Assembly (NCBI GenBank): GCA_029779435.1
Contig: JAKPAM010000207.1
Coordinates: 1-64,000 of the forward strand
Direction of reading: 5' to 3'
Length of the DNA: 64,000 bases
Origin: Pseudomonadota bacterium
Lineage (GTDB): Bacteria > Pseudomonadota > Gammaproteobacteria > Burkholderiales > Burkholderiaceae_E
Below the pieces are notes generated by a model. The model worked only from the letters and a program-made list of their open reading frames with translations, had not been told where the DNA came from and searched no databases. This document shows, one piece after another, positions 24,733 to 33,127 of this stretch. A program made the translations under genes and the position numbers. Each line of letters begins with the position of its first letter. The first letter of the stretch is position 1.

Positions 24733-25941
24733 ATGAACATTGATTTCGGGAGCGAGTTGGAGGCGTTTCGCCAGGAGGTGGCGGACTTCCTGGACACCGC
24801 GCCGACACCTCAGATCCGCGAAGCGGGCCTGAAGACCACCAGCGTCTTCGCGCCTTTCGAGACGACGATGGCCTGGCACAGGATTCTTCATGCCCGGGGC
24901 TGGTCGGCACCAGCATGGCCCAGGGAGTACGGAGGAACGGGCTGGTCCGTCGAACAGCGCTATATCTTCTCCGAGGAATACTCGAAGCGGCGCTTGCCGC
25001 CCTTGCTGCCGAACGGATTGCAGATGGTCGGACCGTTGCTGATGCAACTCGGCATGCCCGAGCAGAAGGCCAGGTACCTGCCGGGCATCCTGAGCGGAGA
25101 CGACTATTGGACGCAGGGCTACTCGGAACCCAATTCCGGTTCCGATCTCGCGTCGCTCAGCTGCGCCGCCGTGGCCGACGGCGATGACTATGTGATCAAC
25201 GGGCAGAAGATCTGGACGACGCTGGCGTACAAGGCCAATCGCATGTTCATGCTCGTGCGAACGAGCAAGGAAGGGCGCAAGCAACAGGGGATCACTTTCC
25301 TGCTGTTGGAGAGAACGGATTTTCCGGGCATGACCATCCGGCCGATCACCGGGCTCGATGGCACGCAGGAACTCTGCGAGGTTTTCTTCGACAACGTACG
25401 GGTGCCGAAGTCGGGCAGGGTCGGCGAAGAGAACGACGGCTGGAACGTCTCGAAAGCGCTGCTGAAGTTCGAGCGGGGAGGGTCGGCGAGCAGTCCTTCG
25501 ATGTACGCCAAGCTCGCGATGATCCGCGCGGCGGCAGCCGCGACGCCGTCGCCGCACGGCGGGACGCTGGCCGACGATCCGGTCATGCAGCGGGACCTGG
25601 GCGAACTCGAGGCGGAGATCGCGGCGTTCGCCGCGTTCGAGAAGCTGATCATCAGCCGGTATCCGTCCGTCGCCAACGACCCGGCCACGCCATCGATCAA
25701 CAAGATCTCGAGTTCGGAGCTGGCCCAGCGCGTGTCCGTGCTGATGACGAAGGTCGCGGGCTTGCAAGCATTGCCGCTGCAAGTCGATGCGCGAAAAGTG
25801 GGTTCCGCGACGGCGCCGTTGGGTAACGACTTCGAGCTGATCGCGATGCCGTACTACCTGAACTCGCGCGCGACGACGATCTACGCGGGAAGCAATGAGA
25901 TACAGCGCGATCTGATCGCGCGTGCGCTGTTTACGCGCTGA
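24733..25941 (+). CDS. Acyl-CoA dehydrogenase, larger subunit
   Basis: A 402-aa flavoprotein with all acyl-CoA dehydrogenase regions: WPREYGGTGWSVEQRYIFSE, the FAD/substrate signature YSEPNSGSDLASL, DDYVINGQKIWTT, and the C-terminal TIYAGSNEIQRDLIARAL. It oxidises acyl-CoA to the enoyl-CoA using FAD and electron-transfer flavoprotein. Its stop is 13 bases before a shorter partner gene; adjacent pairs of this kind often form heteromeric enzymes, as in steroid side-chain catabolism. GGGAG precedes the ATG. Confidence 0.9.
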   Translation: MNIDFGSELEAFRQEVADFLDTAPTPQIREAGLKTTSVFAPFETTMAWHRILHARGWSAPAWPREYGGTGWSVEQRYIFSEEYSKRRLPPLLPNGLQMVGPLLMQLGMPEQKARYLPGILSGDDYWTQGYSEPNSGSDLASLSCAAVADGDDYVINGQKIWTTLAYKANRMFMLVRTSKEGRKQQGITFLLLERTDFPGMTIRPITGLDGTQELCEVFFDNVRVPKSGRVGEENDGWNVSKALLKFERGGSASSPSMYAKLAMIRAAAAATPSPHGGTLADDPVMQRDLGELEAEIAAFAAFEKLIISRYPSVANDPATPSINKISSSELAQRVSVLMTKVAGLQALPLQVDARKVGSATAPLGNDFELIAMPYYLNSRATTIYAGSNEIQRDLIARALFTR

Positions 25942-25954
25942 GAAGGGGACGAGA

Positions 25955-27058
25955 ATGGACTTCACTTATACGTCCGAGCAAGAGATGCTGCGCGACAGTC
26001 TCGGCAAGCTTCTCGCTCAGGCATACGGTTTCGACGCGCGCCAGAAATTCGTCCGATCATCCGACTCGCGATGCGAGGCGGTATGGAGGCAGTTCGGCCA
26101 GATGGGCCTGTTGGCGCTGCCGTTCGCGGAATCGCAAGGCGGGATCGGCGGTTCGTTCAGCGATCTGGTTGCGATCGGCGAACTGCTGGGGCGGTACTTG
26201 GTGGTCGAGCCCTACGTCTCCTCGATCCTGCTGGGCGGCAGCGCCCTGTCGCTGAGCGATGCGACGGCGGATCAGGCGCTGCTGCGCGACGTGGTCGCCG
26301 GCGACGTCGAAGTCGCGTTGGCCCATGAGGAAGCGCATGGCATCGGGCCGGTGGAGCGGATGACATGCACGTTGCGGGCCGTCGATGACGGTCTGCGGCT
26401 GGACGGGACGAAGCTGCTCGTGCTGGGAGGCGGTCACGCCGGGACGCTGATCGTGTCGGCTCGCCAGGCTGATCGTCTGGCGCTGGTCCGGGTGGATCCG
26501 GCGCAGCCGGGGGTGACGGTCACCGGCTACCGCACGATCGACGGCCGCCACGCGGCGACGGTCCGCTTCGAAGGCGTACGTCTCTCCGCTGCCGGCCTGT
26601 TGCTCGACGATGCCGAAGACCGGCTCGATGCGGTGCTGCGCCGCGCGTTGCTGTGCCTGTCCGCCGAAGCGGTCGGCGCCATGCAGGCGCTGCTGGAAGC
26701 CAGTGCCGGCTATGCGGCGACGCGCAAGCAGTTCGGTGTGCCGATCAACAGCTTCCAGGCGGTGGCTCATCGGCTTGCGGACATGAAGATCGCGTACTCG
26801 AAGGCTCGGGCGTTGCTGCTCTACACGACGGCGCTACTGGAGGCGGGCGAAGGCGGCGCGCGCGACGTGTCGCTTCTCAAGGCGCAAGTGAGCAGGCTGG
26901 GCCGCATCGTCGGAGAAAGCGCCGTCCAGGTTCACGGCGGCATCGGGATGACCGATGAACTGTCGATCGGGCACTACCTGAAGCGCATCCTGTCGATCGA
27001 GTCGATGTTCGGCAACACCGACTATCACCTGCGCCGCGTGGGCGCGGCCGCGTCTTAG
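25955..27058 (+). CDS. Acyl-CoA dehydrogenase, smaller partner
   Basis: A 367-aa acyl-CoA dehydrogenase relative (FTYTSEQEMLRDSLGKLLAQ, FGQMGLLALPFAESQGGIGG, QFGVPINSFQAVAHRLADMK, QVHGGIGMTDELSIGHYLKR). The usual YSEP/TEP flavin signature in the middle is replaced by weaker sequence, as in the non-catalytic-looking chain of alpha2beta2 dehydrogenases. It likely assembles with the upstream protein. GAAGGGG lies before the ATG. It converges with the deacetylase gene; GGGGCGTCCC is repeated twice in the 33-base gap. Confidence 0.88.
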   Translation: MDFTYTSEQEMLRDSLGKLLAQAYGFDARQKFVRSSDSRCEAVWRQFGQMGLLALPFAESQGGIGGSFSDLVAIGELLGRYLVVEPYVSSILLGGSALSLSDATADQALLRDVVAGDVEVALAHEEAHGIGPVERMTCTLRAVDDGLRLDGTKLLVLGGGHAGTLIVSARQADRLALVRVDPAQPGVTVTGYRTIDGRHAATVRFEGVRLSAAGLLLDDAEDRLDAVLRRALLCLSAEAVGAMQALLEASAGYAATRKQFGVPINSFQAVAHRLADMKIAYSKARALLLYTTALLEAGEGGARDVSLLKAQVSRLGRIVGESAVQVHGGIGMTDELSIGHYLKRILSIESMFGNTDYHLRRVGAAAS

Positions 27059-27091
27059 CGCGGGGGGCGTCCCCTTTCCACGGGGCGTCCC

Positions 27092-28147
27092 TTAGTACCG
27101 CTTCGGAAAGAAGTGCCCGCCCGCCGACTCGGCGATCGCGCGAAAGACGCCGGTCATGATTTCGGATCCGGTCGGCCCCGAGGCCGGATGAAGCTGTTCG
27201 AGCGGCGCGAGCACCGCCGGCGGGCAGTCTTCGAGAACCTCGCCCCGCTGTGCGGCCCACTTCTGGGCATGGTTGTAGAAATGGTTCGTCACGACGCGCG
27301 GATCGTCGTAGTTGAACGGATCCGCCATCGCCTCATCGAGCGTGATGAACTCGACACCGAGCGCCAGCAGGCGCTCGAACAGCCGTTGCGCGCAATCCTG
27401 CGCGAGCGGCGTGGCGTGCATCAGGAAGATGAGCGGCGGCATCCGGCCGGCGTGCTGCCGGGCCAGCCGCGCATGGTGTCTCAACTGCGTGATCGCGGTC
27501 TGCACGTAAGCATCGCGGATGATCCGCAGCGCCTCCGCGTCACCGCAGCGGGTATAGCGCAGGTGCGGCGCGATGAATTCCGTGTCGTAGAACCACGCGC
27601 TGATCGGAGCTACCCGATACTGGTTGTCGGCCAGGAAACGCTGCACGATGTCGTACTTGTCGGGCGTGTTTCCCCATCCGTCCATCGCGTAGCGGAAGTA
27701 CCGGCCGTCGTCGGGGCGAACCCAGCGAGCGATATCGCGCTCGGCCCGTTCGACGTCGCGCATGTAGGTATCGGCCGAGACCCAGTACAGATTGGCGTGC
27801 GTATGCGTGTGGTTGGCGATGCGATGCCCGGCCGCTACCCAGTCGTCGAAAACGCCGAAGAGAGACGGGTCTTCCACCGCGGGGGCCGTCGCCGAGAACG
27901 CATGGACGCCGTCCAGGCGGGCGCTGTCGAACGCGCGAATCAGTTCGGCGGCAACGCTGGCGGGCGTGTAGCCGTCGGCCCAGGGCAGGCCTTTCCAGAG
28001 GAACAGGTCGTCGATCGTCACCGAGACCCGCATGCCGCGCAGCAGTTCGTCCTGCTCCGCATCGGCCCTGCAGCGGGTTTCCACGCTGGTCAGCAGGGCC
28101 TTGAACTGTTGGTCGGTGAAACCGCAGGACGCGCAAACGCACTGCAT
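27092..28147 (-). CDS. Polysaccharide deacetylase-family (NodB-like) protein
   Basis: A 351-aa protein with NodB features: VSVTIDDLFLW with the catalytic/metal Asp pair, AGHRIANHTHTH with the metal histidines, and FLMHATPL near the C-terminal motif. It would remove acetyl groups from an N-acetylated sugar or act on a related amide. No signal peptide is visible; the N-terminus is cysteine-containing (QCVCASCGF). The ATG at 28147 has AGGGAG upstream. It is transcribed opposite to the acyl-CoA dehydrogenases and divergent from the cupin gene. The substrate is unknown. Confidence 0.8.
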   Translation of the reverse strand: MQCVCASCGFTDQQFKALLTSVETRCRADAEQDELLRGMRVSVTIDDLFLWKGLPWADGYTPASVAAELIRAFDSARLDGVHAFSATAPAVEDPSLFGVFDDWVAAGHRIANHTHTHANLYWVSADTYMRDVERAERDIARWVRPDDGRYFRYAMDGWGNTPDKYDIVQRFLADNQYRVAPISAWFYDTEFIAPHLRYTRCGDAEALRIIRDAYVQTAITQLRHHARLARQHAGRMPPLIFLMHATPLAQDCAQRLFERLLALGVEFITLDEAMADPFNYDDPRVVTNHFYNHAQKWAAQRGEVLEDCPPAVLAPLEQLHPASGPTGSEIMTGVFRAIAESAGGHFFPKRY

Positions 28148-28349
28148 GCGGGAGTCTCCCTTCGTCGATTCGAATGTTCGAGCCAGCGAGTCATCGGGCT
28201 GCGATGCGCAGCCGCCCTGTCGCGCTGCCGAATGTCGAGCATAGCGGAAGCCGCAATCCGTTCTTGACAGTGGGGGCGTATTCTTGCTCTGGTAGCGTGA
28301 TGGCGCTTCGCCGCATCGCGTCATCCAATCCTTAGACGGACATTCGAGT

Positions 28350-28679
28350 ATGGCTATTCCACACGCCAGTTCAGGTCATCTGATCGACGTCCGGCCGCTT
28401 GGTTCCCGGCTCCCGACCGAACGAAGCACCGCGCTGTTCAAATCCGAGCAGCTCGAAGTCATGCGCCTGGTGCTGCCGGCGGGTAAATCCCTGCCGCCGC
28501 ACAGCGTACCCGGCGAGATCACGGTCCAGTGCATCGAAGGCCGGATCGACGTCACCATCGATGGTCAGAGCCGTCCGCTCGAAGCGGGGCAGATGCTCTT
28601 CCTGTCGCCCGGCGTCATGCATGGGGTCGTCGCGGTTCAGGATTCGTCCGCGTTGGTGACGATCGTTCTCGCCGGGTAG
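28350..28679 (+). CDS. Small cupin-domain protein
   Basis: A 109-aa single cupin. LPPHSVPGEITVQCIEGRID is cupin motif 1 and LEAGQMLFLSPGVMHGVVAV motif 2, each with a histidine. The glutamate and first histidine of the metal set are partly kept. Such small cupins bind metal or ligands and have varied roles. It begins at an ATG 202 bases from the divergent deacetylase start, with a TTGACA in the intervening sequence. It converges with the lipoprotein gene. Confidence 0.8.
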   Translation: MAIPHASSGHLIDVRPLGSRLPTERSTALFKSEQLEVMRLVLPAGKSLPPHSVPGEITVQCIEGRIDVTIDGQSRPLEAGQMLFLSPGVMHGVVAVQDSSALVTIVLAG

Positions 28680-28714
28680 CACCGCGGCGGACGCCACGCG
28701 TGCCGCGGCGGCGC

Positions 28715-28737
28715 GGAGGGGTGCATGCGACCCCTCC
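28715..28737. terminator. Hairpin between converging genes
   Basis: GGAGGGGT and ACCCCTCC form a perfect 8-bp stem with a seven-base loop, in the 90 bases between the cupin gene and the oppositely oriented lipoprotein gene. There is no T-run on either side, so it may be a weak or bidirectional terminator. Confidence 0.4.
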
Positions 28738-28769
28738 ATGCCGCGCGGTTCCTGGCCGCTACCTGTCGC

Positions 28770-29420
28770 TCACTCGGCGTACGCCCACAGCTCCAGCGTA
28801 CGACGGTCGTCGTCCGACACCAGCCGGAAGCGGGCCGGCGCATAGTCGTCGTCGGCGATCAACGAGCCTTCGGTCGTGGTCGGCAGGTCGCCGCAGTCGG
28901 TCGCGGTCAGCTTGGCGTTCAGTGCCTGTGGCAGCGCACTGGGTGTGAGCCGTCCGGACAGCTTGCAGGCCGTTGCGCCGGCCGTGATCTGGCCATCGGC
29001 GCCGACAGCGAATCGCGCGAACTTGCCATTGCCCACCGGCGCGATGTAGTTGCCGGCGATCGACGCGACCGCCAGCGTCGGCGAGGGACCGGGCAGCACG
29101 CTATGGGACAGCAGCGTGACCGGGGCTCCACTGGTGGCGGGCACCGCTTGCCATGATTGGCCGGCGGCTCGGCGATACGTCTGCGTCGCACGATCATCGC
29201 CGTCGGAAAGCACCAGCAGCCGCGTGCCGTCGCCGGCCGCGTAGTACTTGCCGGCGGTGGGCGCGGACGCGTCGCCGACCGCGACGACATAGCGGCCCGC
29301 GGGCAGATCGTCGACTGCGACCGAAGAGGAATCGTCCGACGAACTGCTACCTCCGCAGCCGGACAGCCCCAGCCCCAGCAGCGCCGCTGCCGTCACGATG
29401 AGGGATGAATGAGAGCGCAT
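28770..29420 (-). CDS. Lipoprotein of unknown function
   Basis: A 216-aa exported protein. A hydrophobic signal (SLIVTAAALLGLGL) runs into a lipobox LSGC, followed by a Gly/Ser/Asp-rich linker (GGSSSSDDSSS). The rest is polar and beta-rich (GRYVVAVGDASAP, AGKYYAAGDGTRLLVLS, LWAYAE) with no recognised family. GAGGAG precedes the ATG at 29420. It starts 11 bases after the SurE-like gene, so the two exported proteins are probably co-expressed. Confidence 0.6.
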   Translation of the reverse strand: MRSHSSLIVTAAALLGLGLSGCGGSSSSDDSSSVAVDDLPAGRYVVAVGDASAPTAGKYYAAGDGTRLLVLSDGDDRATQTYRRAAGQSWQAVPATSGAPVTLLSHSVLPGPSPTLAVASIAGNYIAPVGNGKFARFAVGADGQITAGATACKLSGRLTPSALPQALNAKLTATDCGDLPTTTEGSLIADDDYAPARFRLVSDDDRRTLELWAYAE

Positions 29421-29431
29421 GGGCGTTCTCC

Positions 29432-30385
29432 TCACTGCGTCAGCAGATCGCGCAGCCGCAGGCGCATCCACTCCTGGCTGGTCGTGCGCGATTCGAAGCC
29501 GACCTGCATCGCCGTGACCGAGATGGCCGTCTTGTAGAGCACCGACTCGTCCTGCGACTGTTCCGCGGTGGGCGGTTGCGCGTTCAGGCCGAGCACGACG
29601 CCATAAGGCGGCGTGTTGCGGAAGGTCAGCGTATAGGCCTCATAAGTGCCGAAGCGCGAGAACTTGAACGGCAGGCTGGTCGTCGGCGCGTTCGGGAAGT
29701 TCACGTTCAACGACAGCCCGGGCGGCAGCAGCGGGCCGCTGCCGGCCTTTTCCCGCAACGCATCCACCAGCCGGACCGTCATCGTCGCGACGACGGCCGA
29801 ATACGGGCTGGCCAGGTTGGTGTTGTCGGTCGTGTCGGTGCCCGCGCTGACCGCGATCGACGGCACACCGCGCGCTGCCGCGGTCTGGACGTTGCCGACG
29901 GTGCCCGAGCTGACGACGATCTTGCCGATGTTGCCGCCCTCGTTCGGTCCCGACAGCAGCAGGTCCGGCGCCTTGCCCCAGCGGGCCGCGGCCACGACGT
30001 CCAGGCCGTACAGCGTCGCGGAAACCGGGGTGCCATGCACGTAGTAGTAGTCGCCGTTGTCGAAGCCCGCGCGCGTGAAGGGGCCGACGGCCGGTGCGCC
30101 GATCGGGGCGGCGCCATTGCGGCAACCCCCGGCGGCGTTGACCTGGTCGCTGTCATTGGTGGGCACGATCGTCGTCGTGCTGTACATGATGATGCCGGCT
30201 CCGCGGCCGCTCTGGCCCGTACACGGAACGGAGACGATCACGTCATGGCCGGCAGCCTTGAGCGCTTCGTAGAGCGCCTTGACGTTGCTGGACATGCCAT
30301 CGTCGTTGGAAATCAGAATGTTCAGTGCGAACGCGGGCGCGGATAGCGCGCCGAGCGCCGCGGCGGCGAAGGGGGCGATTCTCAC
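29432..30385 (-). CDS. Exported SurE-like 5'/3'-nucleotidase
   Basis: A 317-aa protein. The GTG at 30385 with AGGAG upstream opens a Sec signal peptide (APFAAAALGALSAPAFA). The mature end begins LNILISNDDG, the metal-binding motif of SurE phosphatases, and later has YYYVHGTPVSATLYGL and LLLSGPNEGGNIGKIV. SurE hydrolyses nucleoside monophosphates or short polyphosphate with divalent metal and is usually cytoplasmic and about 250 aa. The exported form is longer and less common. It is followed by a lipoprotein gene. Confidence 0.85.
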   Translation of the reverse strand: MRIAPFAAAALGALSAPAFALNILISNDDGMSSNVKALYEALKAAGHDVIVSVPCTGQSGRGAGIIMYSTTTIVPTNDSDQVNAAGGCRNGAAPIGAPAVGPFTRAGFDNGDYYYVHGTPVSATLYGLDVVAAARWGKAPDLLLSGPNEGGNIGKIVVSSGTVGNVQTAAARGVPSIAVSAGTDTTDNTNLASPYSAVVATMTVRLVDALREKAGSGPLLPPGLSLNVNFPNAPTTSLPFKFSRFGTYEAYTLTFRNTPPYGVVLGLNAQPPTAEQSQDESVLYKTAISVTAMQVGFESRTTSQEWMRLRLRDLLTQ

Positions 30386-30634
30386 GGGGTCTCCTGTCGA
30401 ATTTTTTGTCTTGAACGATCGTCTGCGCACGAGCGGTCTCGTCGGCGCGCAGGACAGAATCGCTGCGATGGAGTATAGGGCGCGGGATGCCGGCCTGTGC
30501 CGGGTTTCTTCGACCCGGCCGGCGCGGTGGTTCCAATAAGCCGTTCTCGGGGCGGCGGATTATGGAACGAGGGAGATGTCCCGGCGTGGCGCGGATCGGT
30601 GGGGCCGACCCGGCGCCGGCGTGCGGTCAGATCG

Positions 30635-30910
30635 TCAGATCGCCGATGGATGCGTGGCCAGCGGCGTGACCTTGATCTTCATGTATGGGAACAGCGGTAG
30701 CCCGCTCAGGATGTCGTGCAGCGCGTCATTGCTCTCGACGTCGAAGACGCTGTAGTTGGCGTACTCGCCGACGACCCGCCAGATGTGCGGCCATTTGCCG
30801 GCGCGCTGCAAATCTTGCGAATACTGCTTTTCGGCGGCCTTGATCCGCGCCGCCTCGTCGGCCGGAACGGTGGGCGGGATGTCGACGACCATGTGCACCA
30901 TGAACAACAT
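30635..30910 (-). CDS. catC: Muconolactone delta-isomerase
   Basis: A 91-aa protein with the compact ferredoxin-like fold of muconolactone isomerase (MVHMVVDIPPTVP, AAEKQYSQDLQRAGKWPHIW, RVVGEYANYSVFDVES, LPLFPYMKIKVTPLATHP). It would convert muconolactone to 3-oxoadipate enol-lactone in the catechol branch of the beta-ketoadipate pathway. Length matches the family (about 92-96 aa). GAGGAG precedes the ATG at 30910. The usual catA/catB neighbours are missing, so the annotation could mean an isomerase-fold relative with another substrate. Confidence 0.8.
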   Translation of the reverse strand: MLFMVHMVVDIPPTVPADEAARIKAAEKQYSQDLQRAGKWPHIWRVVGEYANYSVFDVESNDALHDILSGLPLFPYMKIKVTPLATHPSAI

Positions 30911-30985
30911 CGGCTGCTCCTCGTCTTGTGATATCGATCCGGCCTGACTCGAGGCATGGAGAGAGAATGAGCGCATCGTTGCGGC

Positions 30986-31012
30986 CGCGAAGCCCGGGCA
31001 CCGGGCCTCGCG
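30986..31012. terminator. Strong hairpin between OYE and catC-like genes
   Basis: CGCGAAGCCCGG and CCGGGCCTCGCG form a 12-bp stem (one mismatch or G-U, depending on strand) around a three-base loop. It lies downstream of the old yellow enzyme gene and upstream of the catC-like gene, both leftward. No T-run follows, so it may act as an attenuating or protective structure rather than a classical terminator. Confidence 0.45.
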
Positions 31013-31030
31013 CGCCGTCGGATGGCTCGC

Positions 31031-32146
31031 TTATGCCGCCATCGGCGGATAGTCGGTATACCCTTCTTCGCCCTGCGAGTAGAACGTCGGACGGTGGTAC
31101 GGCGTGAACTCGCTGCCTTGGCGGATGCGCGCCGGCAGGTCGGGGTTGGAGATGAAGTACCGGCCGAACGCGATCGCGTCGGCGTGGCCTTCGGCGACCA
31201 TGCGGGTCGCCGTGTCGGGCTTGAAGTTGCCGGCGGCGATCAGCGGGCCGCGCCAGTCGCGCCGGTACATGACGGCGGCCGACGGGACGTCCTGGTGATC
31301 GACCTCGCGCTGGCCGGCGCCGCTGGCGCGCGGCTCGATCAGGTGCAGGTAGGCGAGGCCCAGCGGATCGAGCGCGCGGATGACGTCGCGGTACAGCGGC
31401 TCGGGGTGGTCATCGCCGCTGCCGTTGGCGACGCCGAACGGCGACAGGCGCACGCCGACGCGATCGGCACCGGCGACGGCAGCGGCGGCCTTGGTCACGT
31501 CCAGCAGCAGCCGCATGCGGTTCTCGACCGCGCCGCCCCATGCGTCGGTGCGGCGGTTCGAACGCTGCTGCAGGAACTGTTCGAGCAGATAGCCGTTGGC
31601 GCCGTGGATCTCGACGCCGTCGAAGCCGGCGCGCATCGCGTTGCGTGTGGCCTGCGCATAGGCTTCGACGTACGAGGGCATCGCGTCGGCCGGAATCTCG
31701 CGCGGGGTTTCATAAGGGACGAGCTGGCCGTCGGCGGTGCGGGTCTTGCCGTCGATGGCGATCGGCGACGGGGCGAACGGCGGTTGGCCGTCCGGCTGGA
31801 ACGACGAATGCGACAGCCGGCCGACGTGCCACAACTGCAGGAAGACGTAGCCGCCCTTGTCGTGGATCGCCTTGACGACACCGGCCCAGCCCGCGACCTG
31901 CTCGTCGCTGTGGCAACCGGGCGTGCTCGGCGCGGGCCGGCCGCCGGGCATCACCTGCGAGGCTTCGGCGATGATCAGGCCGCCCTGGCTCGCGCGCTGG
32001 CCGTAGTAGCGGGCGTTCATCTCGTTGGGCGAGCAGCCGGGGACTGTCGCGCGCATGCGGGTCAGCGGGGCCATCACGACGCGGTGCGACAGGGTCAGCG
32101 GGCCGACGCGCAGCGGTTGGAACAGCGGGGCGGTGTCGATACTCAT
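31031..32146 (-). CDS. Old yellow enzyme-family ene-reductase
   Basis: A 371-aa FMN-dependent oxidoreductase (LFQPLRVGPLTLSHRVVMAP, FDGVEIHGANGYLLEQFLQQ, RSNRRTDAWGGAVENRMRL, AIAFGRYFISNPDLPARI). The active-site HGAN pair binds the substrate carbonyl or nitro group, and the pattern matches NemA/alkene reductases that reduce activated C=C bonds, N-ethylmaleimide or nitrate esters with NADPH. The ATG at 32146 has GAGGAAG upstream. It is in line with the catC-like gene, separated by a strong hairpin. Confidence 0.92.
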   Translation of the reverse strand: MSIDTAPLFQPLRVGPLTLSHRVVMAPLTRMRATVPGCSPNEMNARYYGQRASQGGLIIAEASQVMPGGRPAPSTPGCHSDEQVAGWAGVVKAIHDKGGYVFLQLWHVGRLSHSSFQPDGQPPFAPSPIAIDGKTRTADGQLVPYETPREIPADAMPSYVEAYAQATRNAMRAGFDGVEIHGANGYLLEQFLQQRSNRRTDAWGGAVENRMRLLLDVTKAAAAVAGADRVGVRLSPFGVANGSGDDHPEPLYRDVIRALDPLGLAYLHLIEPRASGAGQREVDHQDVPSAAVMYRRDWRGPLIAAGNFKPDTATRMVAEGHADAIAFGRYFISNPDLPARIRQGSEFTPYHRPTFYSQGEEGYTDYPPMAA

Positions 32147-32205
32147 CGGGTGTCTTCCTCGGGGGTGAGCAACCGAAGAGCTTACCCGATGGACCCCAGG
32201 TCCGT

Positions 32206-32628
32206 TCAGCGCAACTGCTGCCGGACCCAGGACTGGAGTTGCGCCGCCGGCATCGCGCCGCTGGTGCGGGCGATCTCGCGGCCTTGCCGCGTGAGCACGA
32301 GCGTCGGAATGCTGCGGATCCGCCATCGCGCGGACGACTGCGGCGCGGCTTCGGTATCGACCTTGGCGAAGCGCACGTCGGGCATCTGCGCGGCGGCCTG
32401 CGCGAAATGCGGGGCCATCGTCTTGCACGGCCCGCACCACTCGGCCCAGAAGTCGATCAGGACCGGCAAGTCGGTGCCGCCGAGGAAGCGGTCCAGCGAT
32501 GCGTCGTCCAGCGCGACGGGCTTGGGATCCATCAGCGCGGCCTGGCAGCGGCCGCAGACCGGCTCGTCGCGCAGGCGTTCGTCGGGCACGCGGTTCTTCG
32601 CGCCGCAGGCGGGGCAGACCAGTTGCAT
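32206..32628 (-). CDS. trxC: Thioredoxin 2
   Basis: A 140-aa thioredoxin with the extra N-terminal zinc ribbon of TrxC: CPAC (residues 5-8) and CGRC (about 25-28). The active site FWAEWCGPCKTMAP follows near residue 67. It reduces protein disulfides in the cytoplasm, and TrxC is usually OxyR-regulated; no OxyR site was recognised here. Its 193-base upstream region is shared with the divergent small gene at 32822. RBS GAGGAGCG precedes the ATG. Confidence 0.93.
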   Translation of the reverse strand: MQLVCPACGAKNRVPDERLRDEPVCGRCQAALMDPKPVALDDASLDRFLGGTDLPVLIDFWAEWCGPCKTMAPHFAQAAAQMPDVRFAKVDTEAAPQSSARWRIRSIPTLVLTRQGREIARTSGAMPAAQLQSWVRQQLR

Positions 32629-32821
32629 CGAACGCTCCTCATCGTCGGGGTTGCCGATCAGATGAGGCTGGGGCCTCGATTCGTCAAGCCCGTGAGGGAC
32701 GGCGCCGCCGGACGCCTCCTACAGTCCGCGGCGGCGACCAGGCAATGGCCGCCGCCCCTGCGCCGCTCGACACTCGAGGCATGGACGTCAGGGACGCATC
32801 CGACGCAAAGGAGGGCCGATC

Positions 32822-33103
32822 ATGCCCCGTGGTGACAAGAGCGCTTATACCGACAAGCAGAAGCGCAAGGCGCAGCACATCGAAGACGGATACGAGGCGC
32901 GCGGCGTTCCCCCTCGCGAGGCGGAACGGCGCGCGTGGGCGACCGTCAACCGTGAATCGGGGGGAGGCAACCGGTCGGGGTCGGGCCGCGGCAAACCCGA
33001 TACGCACGTGTCATCACGACGCGGCGGCAACAGCCAGACCTTCGCGCAGCGGTCCGCCGCCGCGCGCAAGGGATGGGAGACGCGGCGGCGGCGTGCGCGT
33101 TGA
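32822..33103 (+). CDS. Small basic 'plasmid stabilization'-like protein
   Basis: A 93-aa highly basic protein (PRGDKSAYTDKQKRKAQHIE, ERRAWATVNRESGGGNRSGS, then QTFAQRSAAARKGWETRRRR). Members are common in proteobacterial chromosomes under the label plasmid stabilization protein, but no experimental role is established to my knowledge. Basic composition suggests nucleic-acid contact. AAGGAGG lies ahead of the ATG. It converges with the carboxyltransferase gene 24 bases on. Confidence 0.8.
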   Translation: MPRGDKSAYTDKQKRKAQHIEDGYEARGVPPREAERRAWATVNRESGGGNRSGSGRGKPDTHVSSRRGGNSQTFAQRSAAARKGWETRRRRAR

Positions 33104-33127
33104 GGACCGTGAGCGGACTTCGGTGAC

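Noticed and set aside
32822-33103. Plasmid maintenance or toxin-antitoxin system
   Set aside because: The family name is historical; there is no partner gene and no plasmid feature nearby.
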